A DNA stretch of 8,057 bases, taken from contig JASHQT010000601.1 of assembly GCA_030039005.1 (NCBI GenBank), positions 1 to 8,057 of the forward strand, written 5' to 3'. Origin of the DNA: Bryobacteraceae bacterium (GTDB lineage: Bacteria; Acidobacteriota; Terriglobia; Bryobacterales; Bryobacteraceae). Below are positions 1-6,931 of this stretch, one piece after another. Every line of letters starts with the position of its first letter. The stretch's first letter is position 1. Both the position numbers and the translations under genes were made by a program. Under the pieces are notes generated by a model. That model ran no database searches, was not told the origin of the DNA, and saw only the letters and a program-made list of their open reading frames with translations.

Positions 1-794
1 AGGACATATTCAAATGTCAATTTTTCCCATGGCCGCAGCGGGTAAGCTTGGCACGCGGCGAGAAGGTCCTGGAGCGAATACTTGCGCGTGATCGGCATCA
101 GCTCGCGGCGCTGCTCTTCGTTCGATGCGTTGAGAGAAATGGCGAGCTTCGGGCGCACGGGCTCACGCCCCAGCTCGGCGATCTTGGGAACTATGCCTGC
201 GGTGGAAAGCGTGATACGCCGGGGCGAGATGCCGATGCCCGCGGGATCGGTCAAAATGCGCGTGGCTTTGATCACGTTGGGCAAGTTGAGCAACGGCTCG
301 CCCATGCCCATCATGACGATGTTCAAGCGATCGCTACCGGTTGAGATGCCTTGCGCGCGCATCACGAACAGCACTTGCCCGACGATCTCGCCCGCGGTGA
401 GGTTCCGTTCCAGGCCCATCAGCGCGGTCAGGCAGAACTGGCAATTAACGGGACAACCTACCTGGCTGGAGATGCAGATGGTGTCACGCCTCGAATCCGG
501 CCCCTCCTCGGGCATCAGGACCGTTTCCACCGTTCGGCCGTCGCTGAGCTGGAGCAGAAAGCGCCGCGTGCCATCGGTGCTGCGAAACTCGGCGGCGAGT
601 GCAGGCAAACCCAAAGCTAGCCGGGAATCCAACTGTTTTCTGAGGGTTACCGGCAGGCTGGTGATGTCGGCCAGCTCGCCTACCCTTTGCCGATATACGG
701 CGTCATAGATTTGGCGGGCCCTAAAAGGGGGCTGTTCCGCGCCGAGAAAAGCTTGTAGATCCGCAAGTTCAAGACCTACAACGGTTTGCTCCAT
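1..794 (-). CDS. rlmN: Dual-specificity RNA methyltransferase RlmN (C-terminus cut off by window edge)
   Basis: Radical-SAM enzyme that methylates C2 of A2503 in 23S rRNA and of A37 in some tRNAs, in the cytoplasm. Reading the minus strand from the ATG at 794 gives 264 uninterrupted codons to the window edge. The [4Fe-4S]/SAM motif CPVNCQFC (CxxxCxxC, about residues 114-121) is followed by [11 protein letters not shown], the SAM-contact stretch [10 protein letters not shown] (about 161-170) and [16 protein letters not shown] (about 220-235), all typical of RlmN. The last visible residues, FEYV, match the start of the conserved FEYVLLxGxND segment. The family is about 350-380 residues, so roughly 100 residues, including the second catalytic Cys, lie outside. 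GGAGGT abuts the ATG with almost no spacing, which is unusually close; no other in-frame start fits better. It is divergent from the M16 gene. Cfr-type paralogues are an alternative but less likely. Confidence 0.95.
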   Translation of the reverse strand, partial: MEQTVVGLELADLQAFLGAEQPPFRARQIYDAVYRQRVGELADITSLPVTLRKQLDSRLALGLPALAAEFRSTDGTRRFLLQLSDGRTVETVLMPEEGPDSRRDTICISSQVGCPVNCQFCLTALMGLERNLTAGEIVGQVLFVMRAQGISTGSDRLNIVMMGMGEPLLNLPNVIKATRILTDPAGIGISPRRITLSTAGIVPKIAELGREPVRPKLAISLNASNEEQRRELMPITRKYSLQDLLAACQAYPLRPWEKLTFEYV

Positions 795-800
795 ACCTCC

Positions 801-830
801 AGTATAAGGGGCCGCGGCGCTCAGTATTAA
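801..830 (-). promoter_or_regulatory. Putative rlmN promoter with -10-like TATACT very close to the start codon
   Basis: On the minus strand TATACT (801-806) resembles a sigma70 -10 box. TTAATA (825-830) lies 18 bp upstream and matches TTGACA at four of six positions. A transcript starting about 7 nt downstream of the -10 would begin at or next to the A of the rlmN ATG (794), so the mRNA could be leaderless. Seen: the hexamers and spacing. Inferred: that they act as a promoter. Confidence 0.4.
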
Positions 831-850
831 GATCCGGCGTGCATTTCGAG

Positions 851-869
851 CCCGCTTTGTGAAGGCGGG
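851..869. promoter_or_regulatory. GC-rich inverted repeat in the divergent rlmN/M16 intergenic region
   Basis: CCCGCTTT and AAGGCGGG form an 8-bp stem (one G-T wobble) around a 3-nt GTG centre. It sits in the middle of the 113-bp spacer between the two divergent genes. No T-tract follows it on either strand, so it is a poor intrinsic terminator. It could be an operator for a dimeric regulator or an mRNA/DNA hairpin. Function is inferred only. Confidence 0.4.
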
Positions 870-883
870 AGGGCCGCGAAATC

Positions 884-895
884 CGCGATAAAATA
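884..895 (+). promoter_or_regulatory. Putative -10 element CGCGATAAAATA upstream of the M16 protease gene
   Basis: The 12-mer contains TAAAAT (889-894), one mismatch from TATAAT, and ends 12 nt before the M16 ATG. The same 12 bases occur before the ATP-grasp gene (5680-5691). No convincing TTGACA-like -35 lies 16-18 bp upstream. If used as a -10, the 5' leader would be only about 7 nt. Confidence 0.4.
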
Positions 896-907
896 GAAAA
901 AGGCAAA

Positions 908-2194
908 ATGGCGAACCCAGTGCAAACTCTCCGCGATATTCAGGTGGCGACGCTGAACAACGGGGTTCGGGTGATCAGCGAGGAGATGAGCCACGTCCGG
1001 TCTGTCTCGCTCGGCGTCTGGATTCGCACCGGTTCGCGACGCGAGACCTCCGAGGAGAACGGCATCTCGCACTTTATCGAGCATATGCTGTTCAAGGGCA
1101 CCAAGAACCGCTCGGCGGAAGAGATCGCGCGTTCGGTGGATTCGATCGGCGGCGGACTGGATGCGTTCACGGCCAAGGAGATGGTGAGTTACAACACCAA
1201 GGTGCTGGACGAACATCTGCCTATCGCCTTCGACGTTCTGGCCGACATGGTCCGCAATCCGCTGTTCCGCGAGGAGGACATCGAGAAGGAAAAAGGCGTC
1301 ATCCTGGAAGAGCTGAAGATGGAGGTGGACAATCCCGAGTACCTGCTGCACGACATCTTTTCGAGCAACTTCTGGAAGGATCACCCGCTCGGCAAGCCCA
1401 TCATCGGCAGCAAGGATACGATTCGCTCGTTCGACCGCGGGATGATCGATGCTTATTTTCAGCGCTATTACTCGCCTTCCAATATTCTGATCACGGCCGC
1501 CGGAAATTTGAATCACGCGCACCTGGTGGACCTGGCGCGGGAGCATTTCGAGGATCTGCGGGTGAACGGAACGCTGGCGCCGGAAGTGGCGCCGGTCCCG
1601 CACGCGCGGCTGGTATTTCGCGATAAGAAATCGCTCGAGCAGACGCACCTGTACATGGGCGTGCCCGCTTATCCGTTCCCGCACGAGCTGCGCTTCGCCT
1701 GTTACACGTTGAACACGATCCTGGGCGGTGGGATGAGCTCGCGACTGTTTCAGAACATACGTGAGAAGCAGGGTTTGGCGTACGCGGTGTATTCCGAACT
1801 TTCGATGTACCGCGACACCGGGTGCATGGCCATCTATGCCGGAACCGCGGTGGAGACGGCCGCGAAAGTGATCGATTCCATCGTGAAGGAGTTCCGCGAG
1901 CTGAAGGACAACCTGGTGCCGGCCGAAGAGCTGCGCCGCGCCAAGGACAACCTGAAAGGCTCGTTCATGCTGGGCCTGGAGTCCACCTCCAGCCGCATGG
2001 GAAATCTCGCGCGGCAGGATTTGTATTTCCAGCGTTTCTTCACCTTGGACGAGATGCTGGAAAGCATCGAGGCCGTCAACGCCGAGCAGGTGCGCGAGAT
2101 CGCGCGCGAGTTTTTCAATCCGAAGAACATCACGCTGGCCGTGCTGGGCAACCTGGGCGAGTTTCGCATCAAGCGCGAGGAGCTCGACTGTTAA
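908..2194 (+). CDS. M16 family zinc metallopeptidase (processing-peptidase-like)
   Basis: 428-residue single-lobe M16B-type protease, related to mitochondrial processing peptidase beta and bacterial YmxG/PqqL-type enzymes; such proteins work as homo- or heterodimers forming a clamshell around short unfolded peptides. The inverted zinc motif HFIEH is at residues 55-59 (His55, Glu58, His59), and the third ligand is most likely Glu135 in GVILEEL, giving an HxxEH-x75-E spacing normal for an active subunit. The C-terminal lobe has [20 protein letters not shown] (about residues 273-292), matching the conserved substrate-positioning Arg/Tyr region. No signal peptide is visible, so a cytoplasmic location is likely. 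The ATG at 908 is preceded by AAAAAGG with 4-nt spacing. It is the first gene of the plus-strand run, and the TPM gene starts 5 nt after its stop. The physiological substrate cannot be told from sequence. Confidence 0.95.
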   Translation: MANPVQTLRDIQVATLNNGVRVISEEMSHVRSVSLGVWIRTGSRRETSEENGISHFIEHMLFKGTKNRSAEEIARSVDSIGGGLDAFTAKEMVSYNTKVLDEHLPIAFDVLADMVRNPLFREEDIEKEKGVILEELKMEVDNPEYLLHDIFSSNFWKDHPLGKPIIGSKDTIRSFDRGMIDAYFQRYYSPSNILITAAGNLNHAHLVDLAREHFEDLRVNGTLAPEVAPVPHARLVFRDKKSLEQTHLYMGVPAYPFPHELRFACYTLNTILGGGMSSRLFQNIREKQGLAYAVYSELSMYRDTGCMAIYAGTAVETAAKVIDSIVKEFRELKDNLVPAEELRRAKDNLKGSFMLGLESTSSRMGNLARQDLYFQRFFTLDEMLESIEAVNAEQVREIAREFFNPKNITLAVLGNLGEFRIKREELDC

Positions 2195-2199
2195 ATCCA

Positions 2200-2973
2200 T
2201 TGCGTAACGCCGCGCGAACCGTTCTGGTTCTCTGCGCCATCAGTGCGTCTCTATTCGCGCTCGATCTCAAGAAGCTCAAGCCGCAGGGCTACGTCAGCGA
2301 TTTTGCGCATGTGCTCAGTGCGGATTCTCGCGAGCAACTGGAAGCGTATTGCGGCCGCTTGGAGCGCCTGACCGGAGTGCAGATGGCCCTGGTGACGCTG
2401 CCGTCGCTCGAGGGCGAACAGATCGAAGAAGTTTCCAACGACCTGTTTCGGCAATGGGGCGTCGGCAAGAAAGGAAAAGACGAGGGCATCATGCTGCTGC
2501 TCGCCGTCCAGGAGCATCGCGACCGCATCGAGGTCGGCTACGGGTTGGAGCCGCTCCTGCCCGACGGCTTCGACGGCAGCATTTTGCGCAACATCCGGCC
2601 GTTCCTGCAGCAAGGCAGCTACGGCCAGGCCATGATGTCGGGCGCGGTGCAGATCGGAGCCACGATCGCTCGCGCCAAAGGCGTCTCGCCCCAGGGACGC
2701 GGTCCCACGCGAGACCGAACATACACCACCCGCCAGACCGTTCACATTCCCGGCATTGTAATTGTCATCGGGATTGTCCTGCTGATCTTCCTGCTGCGCG
2801 GCGGCGGAGGCGGCGGTTTTTTGATGGGCATGCTTCTCGGTAATCTATTAGGATCTGGACGCAGAGGCGGCGATGACTGGGGCGGAGGCGGCTTCGGCGG
2901 GGGCGGAGGCGGAGGGTTCGGCGGCTTTGGCGGAGGCGATTCGGGCGGGGGCGGGGCATCTGGGAATTGGTAA
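2200..2973 (+). CDS. TPM-domain (YgcG/TPM_phosphatase, DUF477) exported protein with glycine-rich tail
   Basis: 257-residue protein from a TTG start, chosen because it gives a clean signal peptide (MRNAARTVLVLCAISASLFA, cleavage near residue 20) and lies 5 nt after the M16 stop; translation is probably coupled, as no good Shine-Dalgarno is close. Residues about 31-160 form the TPM domain, with the family hallmarks YVSDFAHVLS, QWGVGKKGKDEGIMLLL, VGYGLEPLLPDG and IRPFLQQGSYGQAM. A linker is followed by one transmembrane helix (about 183-199), then a Gly-rich tail ending in GGGGASGNW, the usual YgcG-type ending. The domain is therefore likely on the outside of the cytoplasmic membrane, with the tail on the other side. 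TPM domains have been linked to photosystem II assembly and phosphatase activity in plants; the bacterial role is unsettled, but TPM genes commonly neighbour lemA, as here. Confidence 0.9.
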   Translation: MRNAARTVLVLCAISASLFALDLKKLKPQGYVSDFAHVLSADSREQLEAYCGRLERLTGVQMALVTLPSLEGEQIEEVSNDLFRQWGVGKKGKDEGIMLLLAVQEHRDRIEVGYGLEPLLPDGFDGSILRNIRPFLQQGSYGQAMMSGAVQIGATIARAKGVSPQGRGPTRDRTYTTRQTVHIPGIVIVIGIVLLIFLLRGGGGGGFLMGMLLGNLLGSGRRGGDDWGGGGFGGGGGGGFGGFGGGDSGGGGASGNW

Positions 2974-3014
2974 GGCGGGAGTTGGTAGTTGCGGCAGTTG
3001 GCGGGCGGATTGAA

Positions 3015-3722
3015 ATGGAAGATAAACTCCACGAACTGGTCGAGCGTCTGAAGCAAGCGCACGGCGATCGCCTGCTGGCGGTGATTCTCTACGGTTCGGC
3101 CGCTTCCGGCGAGCACAAAGAACATTTTTCGGATATCAATGTTTTATGCGTTCTGAGCCGGATTACGCCCGCCGAGCTGGCAGTGGATGGTCCGATCTTC
3201 GAATGGTGGCGCGGCCTCGGCAATCCTCCGCCGCTTTTGCTGACCGAAGAGGAAGTGCGCACCTCCACCGATTGTTTTCCCATCGAGTTTCAGGACATGA
3301 AAGAGCGGCGGCGCGTGTTGTTCGGCAAAGACGTGATTGAGAACCTGGCGATCGAGAAGACGTTCTATCGCGCGCAAGTGGAAATGGAACTGCGCTCGAA
3401 ACTGCTGCGCCTGCGCCAAAAGGCGGCGGGCGTGCTTTCGAACGACGGCGCGCTTTTGCGTCTGATGATCGATTCGGTGCCTAATTTCCTGGTGCTGGCG
3501 CGGCATGCGTTGCTGCTCGCGGGAGTGCCGTCCGGATGGCGCAAGCGGGAGATCGCGCGGCACATGCCGGATATCGGCGCCGACAGCGCGCCGTTTGAAA
3601 CGCTGCTGGATTTGCGGGATCAAAACAAATTCGCCAAAGACGTGGAAGCGCAAGCGCTGTTCGCCAGTTACCTGAGCCAGATCGAAAAGTTGGTCGGCCA
3701 GGTGGATCGATTAGAGAAATGA
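3015..3722 (+). CDS. Nucleotidyltransferase-fold protein with helical C-terminal domain
   Basis: 235-residue protein; I chose the ATG at 3015 (GGGCGG about 6 nt upstream) over a TTG at 2967 that overlaps the TPM stop. The N-terminal half matches the polymerase-beta/MNT nucleotidyltransferase fold: [21 protein letters not shown] (about residues 24-44) contains the GS loop (27-28) and the first metal Asp (D40), but the usual DxD reads D-I-N, so the second carboxylate is Asn42. Acidic residues in PIEFQDM (89-95) could supply the third carboxylate. Residues about 115-235 are helical and resemble the helical bundles that follow such domains (HEPN- or KNTase C-terminal-like), but I cannot assign a family. 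It is 41 nt after the TPM gene and 10 nt before lemA, hence one operon. Substrate is unknown; antibiotic, protein or RNA nucleotidyl transfer are all possible, and weakened activity is possible because of Asn42. Confidence 0.8.
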   Translation: MEDKLHELVERLKQAHGDRLLAVILYGSAASGEHKEHFSDINVLCVLSRITPAELAVDGPIFEWWRGLGNPPPLLLTEEEVRTSTDCFPIEFQDMKERRRVLFGKDVIENLAIEKTFYRAQVEMELRSKLLRLRQKAAGVLSNDGALLRLMIDSVPNFLVLARHALLLAGVPSGWRKREIARHMPDIGADSAPFETLLDLRDQNKFAKDVEAQALFASYLSQIEKLVGQVDRLEK

Positions 3723-3732
3723 GAGGGATCGA

Positions 3733-4299
3733 ATGAAAGTCGCATTGATCGTCATCGGGGTGATCGTGCTGGCCGTTCTCTGCGTGTTCGGCTGGGCCAT
3801 GGGATCGCGGAATACGCTGGTTACCGAGCACGAAGCCGTGAACGCGGCCTGGTCGCAAGTGGACGTGGCGCTGCAGCGCCGCGCCGATCTGATACCGAAC
3901 CTGGTGGAGACTGTGAAAGGTTACGCCAAACAGGAGCAGGCGGTGATCAAGGAAGTCACCGATGCTCGCGCGGCCTTGGGGGGGGCGCGTACGCCGTCGG
4001 AAAAGATCCAGGCCAATACGCAATTGGACGGAGCCCTCAGCCGGCTGCTGGTGGTGGTGGAAAATTATCCGCAACTGAAGTCAAACGAGAATTTCTTGCG
4101 GCTGCAGGACGAGCTGGCCGGCACGGAGAACCGGATCGCGGTGGAACGGCGCAAGTACAACGAAACGGTGCAGCGTTATAACACCGATATCGAGCTGTTC
4201 CCCAACAACCTGGCGGCGTCCATGTTCCACTTCGAGCGCGACGATGCGTATTTTAAGACTCAAGGCGACGCTCGCAACGCTCCGAAAGTCTCTTTCTAA
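3733..4299 (+). CDS. lemA: LemA family protein
   Basis: 188 residues, the usual LemA length. One N-terminal transmembrane helix (about residues 4-22) anchors a long antiparallel helical bundle; most LemA proteins expose this bundle outside the cytoplasmic membrane. Family signatures seen: [29 protein letters not shown] (about residues 37-65) and [39 protein letters not shown] (about 100-138), then [17 protein letters not shown] at 3721-3726 is a good Shine-Dalgarno 6 nt before the ATG and overlaps the stop of the upstream gene. LemA recurrently pairs with TPM proteins, as in this cluster, and in other bacteria with HtpX-like proteases; its molecular function is not established. A run of eight G bases (3978-3985) lies within the coding region, but the frame is intact. 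Confidence 0.95.
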   Translation: MKVALIVIGVIVLAVLCVFGWAMGSRNTLVTEHEAVNAAWSQVDVALQRRADLIPNLVETVKGYAKQEQAVIKEVTDARAALGGARTPSEKIQANTQLDGALSRLLVVVENYPQLKSNENFLRLQDELAGTENRIAVERRKYNETVQRYNTDIELFPNNLAASMFHFERDDAYFKTQGDARNAPKVSF

Positions 4300-4320
4300 G
4301 ATCGGATTCTTAAGATCGAA
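4293..4320. repeat. Imperfect 14-bp tandem duplication over the lemA stop codon
   Basis: TAAGATCG occurs at 4297-4304, beginning with the lemA stop, and again at 4311-4318. Aligned as 14-bp units 4293-4306 and 4307-4320 they agree at 11 of 14 positions. The junction contains the palindrome TCTTAAGA (4308-4315). There is no T-rich tail, so this is not an obvious terminator. Confidence 0.5.
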
Positions 4321-4339
4321 GGCTTGGTACGCCGCGTGC

Positions 4340-4359
4340 CTGCCTCCTGATGGAGGTAG
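4340..4359 (+). promoter_or_regulatory. Hairpin sequestering the Shine-Dalgarno of the lipoprotein gene
   Basis: CTGCCTCC (4340-4347) pairs with GGAGGTAG (4352-4359) through 8 bp (one G-U) closed by a TGAT tetraloop. The 3' arm is the strong ribosome-binding site GGAGGT (4352-4357), which lies 4 nt before the GTG start at 4362. In RNA the complete Shine-Dalgarno would be base-paired, so translation would need the stem to open by heat, a ligand, a protein, or ribosomes and transcription from upstream. The pairing is seen directly; regulation is inferred. Confidence 0.6.
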
Positions 4360-4361
4360 TC

Positions 4362-5660
4362 GTGCGTTTCTCATTCGTTACTTGCTTTGTTCTCGCAGTT
4401 GGACTTGCCGCTTGCAACAAGGGGCAAAACCAAGCCCAGACGCAGGCCGCCGAGCAGCAGGCTGCAAATGTTACCAGCGGAAATCCCGCTGACGGCAATC
4501 TGGCGCCCGTGGCGCAGGGAACGCCGCCCGCGTCGCCCTCCGGAGAAAGCTACGCGCCGCCTCCCGAGTACGAACAAAATAACGATCAGGCTGCTTCCTA
4601 CGAGCACCCCGTCCAAGCGTCGGAGCCGCCGCCGCCGCTTCCCGATTACGAGCAGCCTCCCTGTCCCGGCGACGATTACATGTGGACACCGGGTTATTGG
4701 GATTATGCGGATGCCGGTTACTATTGGGTGCCGGGTGCGTGGGTGCTGGCGCCATATGTGGGCGCGCTGTGGACGCCGCCGTGGTGGGGTTTCGATAACG
4801 GCGTTTATATTTGGCACGCCGGATATTGGGGGCCGCACATCGGCTTCTACGGCGGTATCGATTACGGGTTCGGATACACGGGGCGCGGCTACTATGGCGC
4901 GTATTGGAATCAGGGGCAGTTGGATTACAACAGCGCGGTGACGAACGTAAATGTAACGGTGGTCCACAATGTTTACAACTACTCGGTTCCCAACAGCCGG
5001 CCCGGTGGCGTGAGCTACAACGGCGGACGAGGCGGAATCAACGCGCGGCCCACGGCGGCGGAATTGGCGGTCCAGCGTGAAGCGCGCACGCCGGCGGTAG
5101 CCGCGCAGGTGCGGCAGGCGCGCGACGCAGCGAGTGACAAGGGTCAGTTCGTCAAGCCGGGCACGGAGGCGAGGCCGGCTACCGTAGCGGCCTTGAAACC
5201 GCTCGCCACTTCGTATCACGCGCCAGCGGCACGTCCTCCAGCAGTGCACCCGGCGGCCCCACCGGCACGCGTGGCCGAGCGGCCGGCTCCGCAGCCAGCG
5301 CAACACGGTCCGGCTCAGGCGACGCGAGAAGCAGTACCGCCGCAGCGGCCCGAAGTGCGCCCGACGCCGCAGTCAACGCCGGAAGCGCGGCCAGCACCGG
5401 TCGAACCGCAAGCTCGTCCACAGGAGCGCGCCACTGCACCTCGTCCCGAGGCGCGACCGGCGCCGCAGCAGCGTGCTGTGGCACCCCGTCCAGAGGCGAG
5501 ACCAGCGCCGCAGCCGACTCCAGCGCCTCGCGGTCGAGCCCAGGCGCGGGTGCAATCCCGCCCCGCTCCGGCGCGACCGGCGCCACAAGCTCGTCCTGCG
5601 CCCCATCCCGCGCCAACGGCGCACCCGGCAGCGCCGAAGAAAGAGGACGAGCGCAAGTAA
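4362..5660 (+). CDS. YXWGXW-type aromatic-rich lipoprotein with Pro/Ala-rich C-terminus
   Basis: 432 residues from GTG 4362. This start is favoured over the ATG at 4350 because GGAGGT sits 4 nt before it, and because it yields a classical lipoprotein signal: MR, a hydrophobic core and lipobox LAAC with Cys18. The residue after Cys is Asn, consistent with outer-membrane sorting under the proteobacterial rule. Residues about 106-186 are extraordinarily rich in Tyr, Trp and Gly, with repeats such as WTPGYWDY, YYWVPGAWV, WTPPWWG and YIWHAGYWGPHIGFYGG, typical of YXWGXW-repeat proteins. An Asn/Val-rich stretch (about 188-210) follows. The last 150 residues are low-complexity Pro/Ala/Arg (EARPAP repeats), ending in a charged KKEDERK. 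Probably a surface or periplasmic protein whose basic tail could contact wall polymers or nucleic acid; no function is established. It lies 62 nt after lemA. Confidence 0.9.
   Translation: MRFSFVTCFVLAVGLAACNKGQNQAQTQAAEQQAANVTSGNPADGNLAPVAQGTPPASPSGESYAPPPEYEQNNDQAASYEHPVQASEPPPPLPDYEQPPCPGDDYMWTPGYWDYADAGYYWVPGAWVLAPYVGALWTPPWWGFDNGVYIWHAGYWGPHIGFYGGIDYGFGYTGRGYYGAYWNQGQLDYNSAVTNVNVTVVHNVYNYSVPNSRPGGVSYNGGRGGINARPTAAELAVQREARTPAVAAQVRQARDAASDKGQFVKPGTEARPATVAALKPLATSYHAPAARPPAVHPAAPPARVAERPAPQPAQHGPAQATREAVPPQRPEVRPTPQSTPEARPAPVEPQARPQERATAPRPEARPAPQQRAVAPRPEARPAPQPTPAPRGRAQARVQSRPAPARPAPQARPAPHPAPTAHPAAPKKEDERK
5442..5513 (+). repeat. 45-bp period tandem repeat in the Pro/Ala-rich tail
   Basis: Two 27-bp blocks (5442-5468 and 5487-5513) differ at only three positions and are offset by 45 bp, i.e. 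15 codons. They encode the repeated peptide APRPEARPAPQ. They lie in frame within the lipoprotein tail, so copy number can change without disrupting the reading frame. Looser PAP/ARPAP repeats surround them. Confidence 0.75.
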
Positions 5661-5664
5661 AGCG

Positions 5665-5682
5665 GCGGGACAAAAGTCTCGC
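5665..5682 (+). promoter_or_regulatory. Intergenic hairpin between the lipoprotein and ATP-grasp genes
   Basis: GCGGGAC and GTCTCGC form a 7-bp stem (one G-U) with an AAAA loop, immediately followed by GATAAAATAAGG. It lacks a T-tract, so it is not a standard intrinsic terminator. It might stabilise the upstream mRNA 3' end or affect initiation at the next gene. It partly overlaps the putative -10 block at 5680-5691. Confidence 0.4.
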
Positions 5683-5691
5683 GATAAAATA
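5680..5691 (+). promoter_or_regulatory. Putative -10 element CGCGATAAAATA upstream of the ATP-grasp gene
   Basis: Identical over 12 bases to 884-895 before the M16 gene. TAAAAT is at 5685-5690, only 9 nt before the ATG at 5700. The AAGG Shine-Dalgarno (5691-5694) overlaps its end, so transcription from it would give a leader of about 3 nt that lacks the ribosome-binding site. Promoter function is inferred. Confidence 0.4.
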
Positions 5692-5699
5692 AGGTGCCG

Positions 5700-6929
5700 A
5701 TGCCAAAACGTTTACTGCTGATCGGCGCCACGACCGGATACCAGACGCGGGCTTTCGCCGCAGCGGCTGAACGCTCGGGATACGAGCTCGCACTCGCCAC
5801 CGATCGATGCCACGTCCTAGACGATCCATGGGGCGACGGGGCGATCGCGCTGCGTTTTGAAGATCCTAAAGGCGCGGCGGAGACACTGGCGCTACAAACG
5901 GCTGTGGACGGGATCGTCGCGCTGGGCGACCGGCCGGCCTACATCGCGGCCCAGGCGGCTGAGCGCATGGGCATACGATATAACTCGCCCGATTCGGTGG
6001 CCGCAAGCCGAAGCAAGTTTCTGGCGCGCGAGCGATTTCGCGCCGCGGGCCTGAGGGTTCCCGAGTTCTATCGCGTGGCGTTGGAGGACCGTCCCGAGCG
6101 CGCCTCGGGACGGGCGCTTTATCCGTGCGTTTTGAAACCGCTGGGGCTTTCGGCCAGCCGCGGCGTGATCCGTGCGGATAATGCTGGCGAATTCGTGGCC
6201 GCGTTCCGGCGGATCGAAAAAATCCTGGCCGATGCCGACATCGCGCGCTTGCACGAAGACCAGGACCGGTTTCTGCAAGTGGAGGAGTTCATCCAAGGCC
6301 GCGAATTCGCGTTGGAGGGCCTTTTGACCGGCCGCTGCCTGCGCGTGCTCGCGCTGTTCGACAAGCCGGACCCTTTAGACGGTCCGTTCTTTGAAGAAAC
6401 CATCTACACGACGCCTTCGCGCGAAAGTGAAGACACGCAACGCGCCATCATTGAGACCACGCAATCGGCAGTGCACGCACTTGGCCTCACCGAAGGACCG
6501 ATCCATGCCGAGATGCGCGTAAACGCGCGCGGCGTCTGGATGCTGGAAGTGGCCGCGCGGCCGATCGGCGGGCTTTGCGCACGCGTTCTGCCCGGACTCG
6601 AAGACCTCATCCTGCGCCACGCCGCGGGCGACGATCCGGGTGGGCTTGCCATGCCCGCGCCTGCATCCGGCGTGATGATGATCCCGATTCCGCGTGAAGG
6701 AATTTACGTGGACGTGGAAGGAATCGAGGAGGCGCGCAAGGAGCCCTGCATCGAAGACGTGATCGTTACAGCGAAACAGGGGCAGAAGCTGGCGCCGCTG
6801 CCGGAGGGCGCAAGTTATCTCGGCTTTATCTTCGCGCGCGGGCAAACGGCAGACGAAGTGGAGGCCGCGCTGCGAAATGCGCACGAGCGCTTGCGCTTTA
6901 AGATCGCCACCGCGCTTACGATCGCGTGA
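5700..6929 (+). CDS. ATP-grasp domain ligase (L-amino-acid-ligase/carnosine-synthase-like)
   Basis: 409-residue soluble enzyme. ATG 5700 is preferred over a GTG at 5694 because AAGG (5691-5694) is properly spaced for the ATG and overlaps the GTG. The N-terminal pre-ATP-grasp region begins LLLIGATTGYQTRAF (residues 5-19). The ATP-grasp core has YPCVLKPLGLSASRGVI (about 141-157, with the nucleotide-binding Lys146), EEFIQGREFALEGLL (195-209), HAEMRV (269-274) and the metal/catalytic strand LEVAARPIGGLCARVL (282-297). The C-terminal part (about 325-400) resembles the extra domain of L-amino acid ligases. Such enzymes activate a carboxylate as acylphosphate and join it to an amine; the substrate here cannot be deduced, and no biosynthetic cluster surrounds it. 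It lies 39 nt after the lipoprotein gene and converges on yggX, with 2 nt between the stop codons. Confidence 0.88.
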   Translation: MPKRLLLIGATTGYQTRAFAAAAERSGYELALATDRCHVLDDPWGDGAIALRFEDPKGAAETLALQTAVDGIVALGDRPAYIAAQAAERMGIRYNSPDSVAASRSKFLARERFRAAGLRVPEFYRVALEDRPERASGRALYPCVLKPLGLSASRGVIRADNAGEFVAAFRRIEKILADADIARLHEDQDRFLQVEEFIQGREFALEGLLTGRCLRVLALFDKPDPLDGPFFEETIYTTPSRESEDTQRAIIETTQSAVHALGLTEGPIHAEMRVNARGVWMLEVAARPIGGLCARVLPGLEDLILRHAAGDDPGGLAMPAPASGVMMIPIPREGIYVDVEGIEEARKEPCIEDVIVTAKQGQKLAPLPEGASYLGFIFARGQTADEVEAALRNAHERLRFKIATALTIA

Positions 6930-6931
6930 TT

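Noticed and set aside
82..708. Plus-strand open frame of 208 codons at the left edge
   Set aside because: It is antisense to rlmN, whose minus-strand product carries the full radical-SAM motif.
1822..2199. Upstream extension of the TPM frame inside the M16 gene
   Set aside because: The extension overlaps the M16 coding region by more than 370 nt and would bury the signal peptide; TTG 2200 explains the protein better.
827..2200. Long open frame of 457 codons on the minus strand opposite the M16 gene
   Set aside because: It is an exact antisense shadow of a well-supported M16 protease; its translation has no recognisable domain and is His/Gln/Arg-rich as expected from the complement of high-GC codons.
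4371..5306. Minus-strand open frame of 311 codons opposite the lipoprotein gene
   Set aside because: Shadow of the Tyr/Trp/Pro-rich lipoprotein; Arg-rich composition and no domain.
5433..5522. CRISPR-like array in the repetitive part of the lipoprotein gene
   Set aside because: Only two near-identical 27-bp blocks, in frame and encoding a Pro/Ala-rich repeat; the intervening sequence is coding and not spacer-like.
5665..5690. Rho-independent terminator after the lipoprotein gene
   Set aside because: A stem-loop is present but it is followed by GATAAAATAAGG rather than a run of T.
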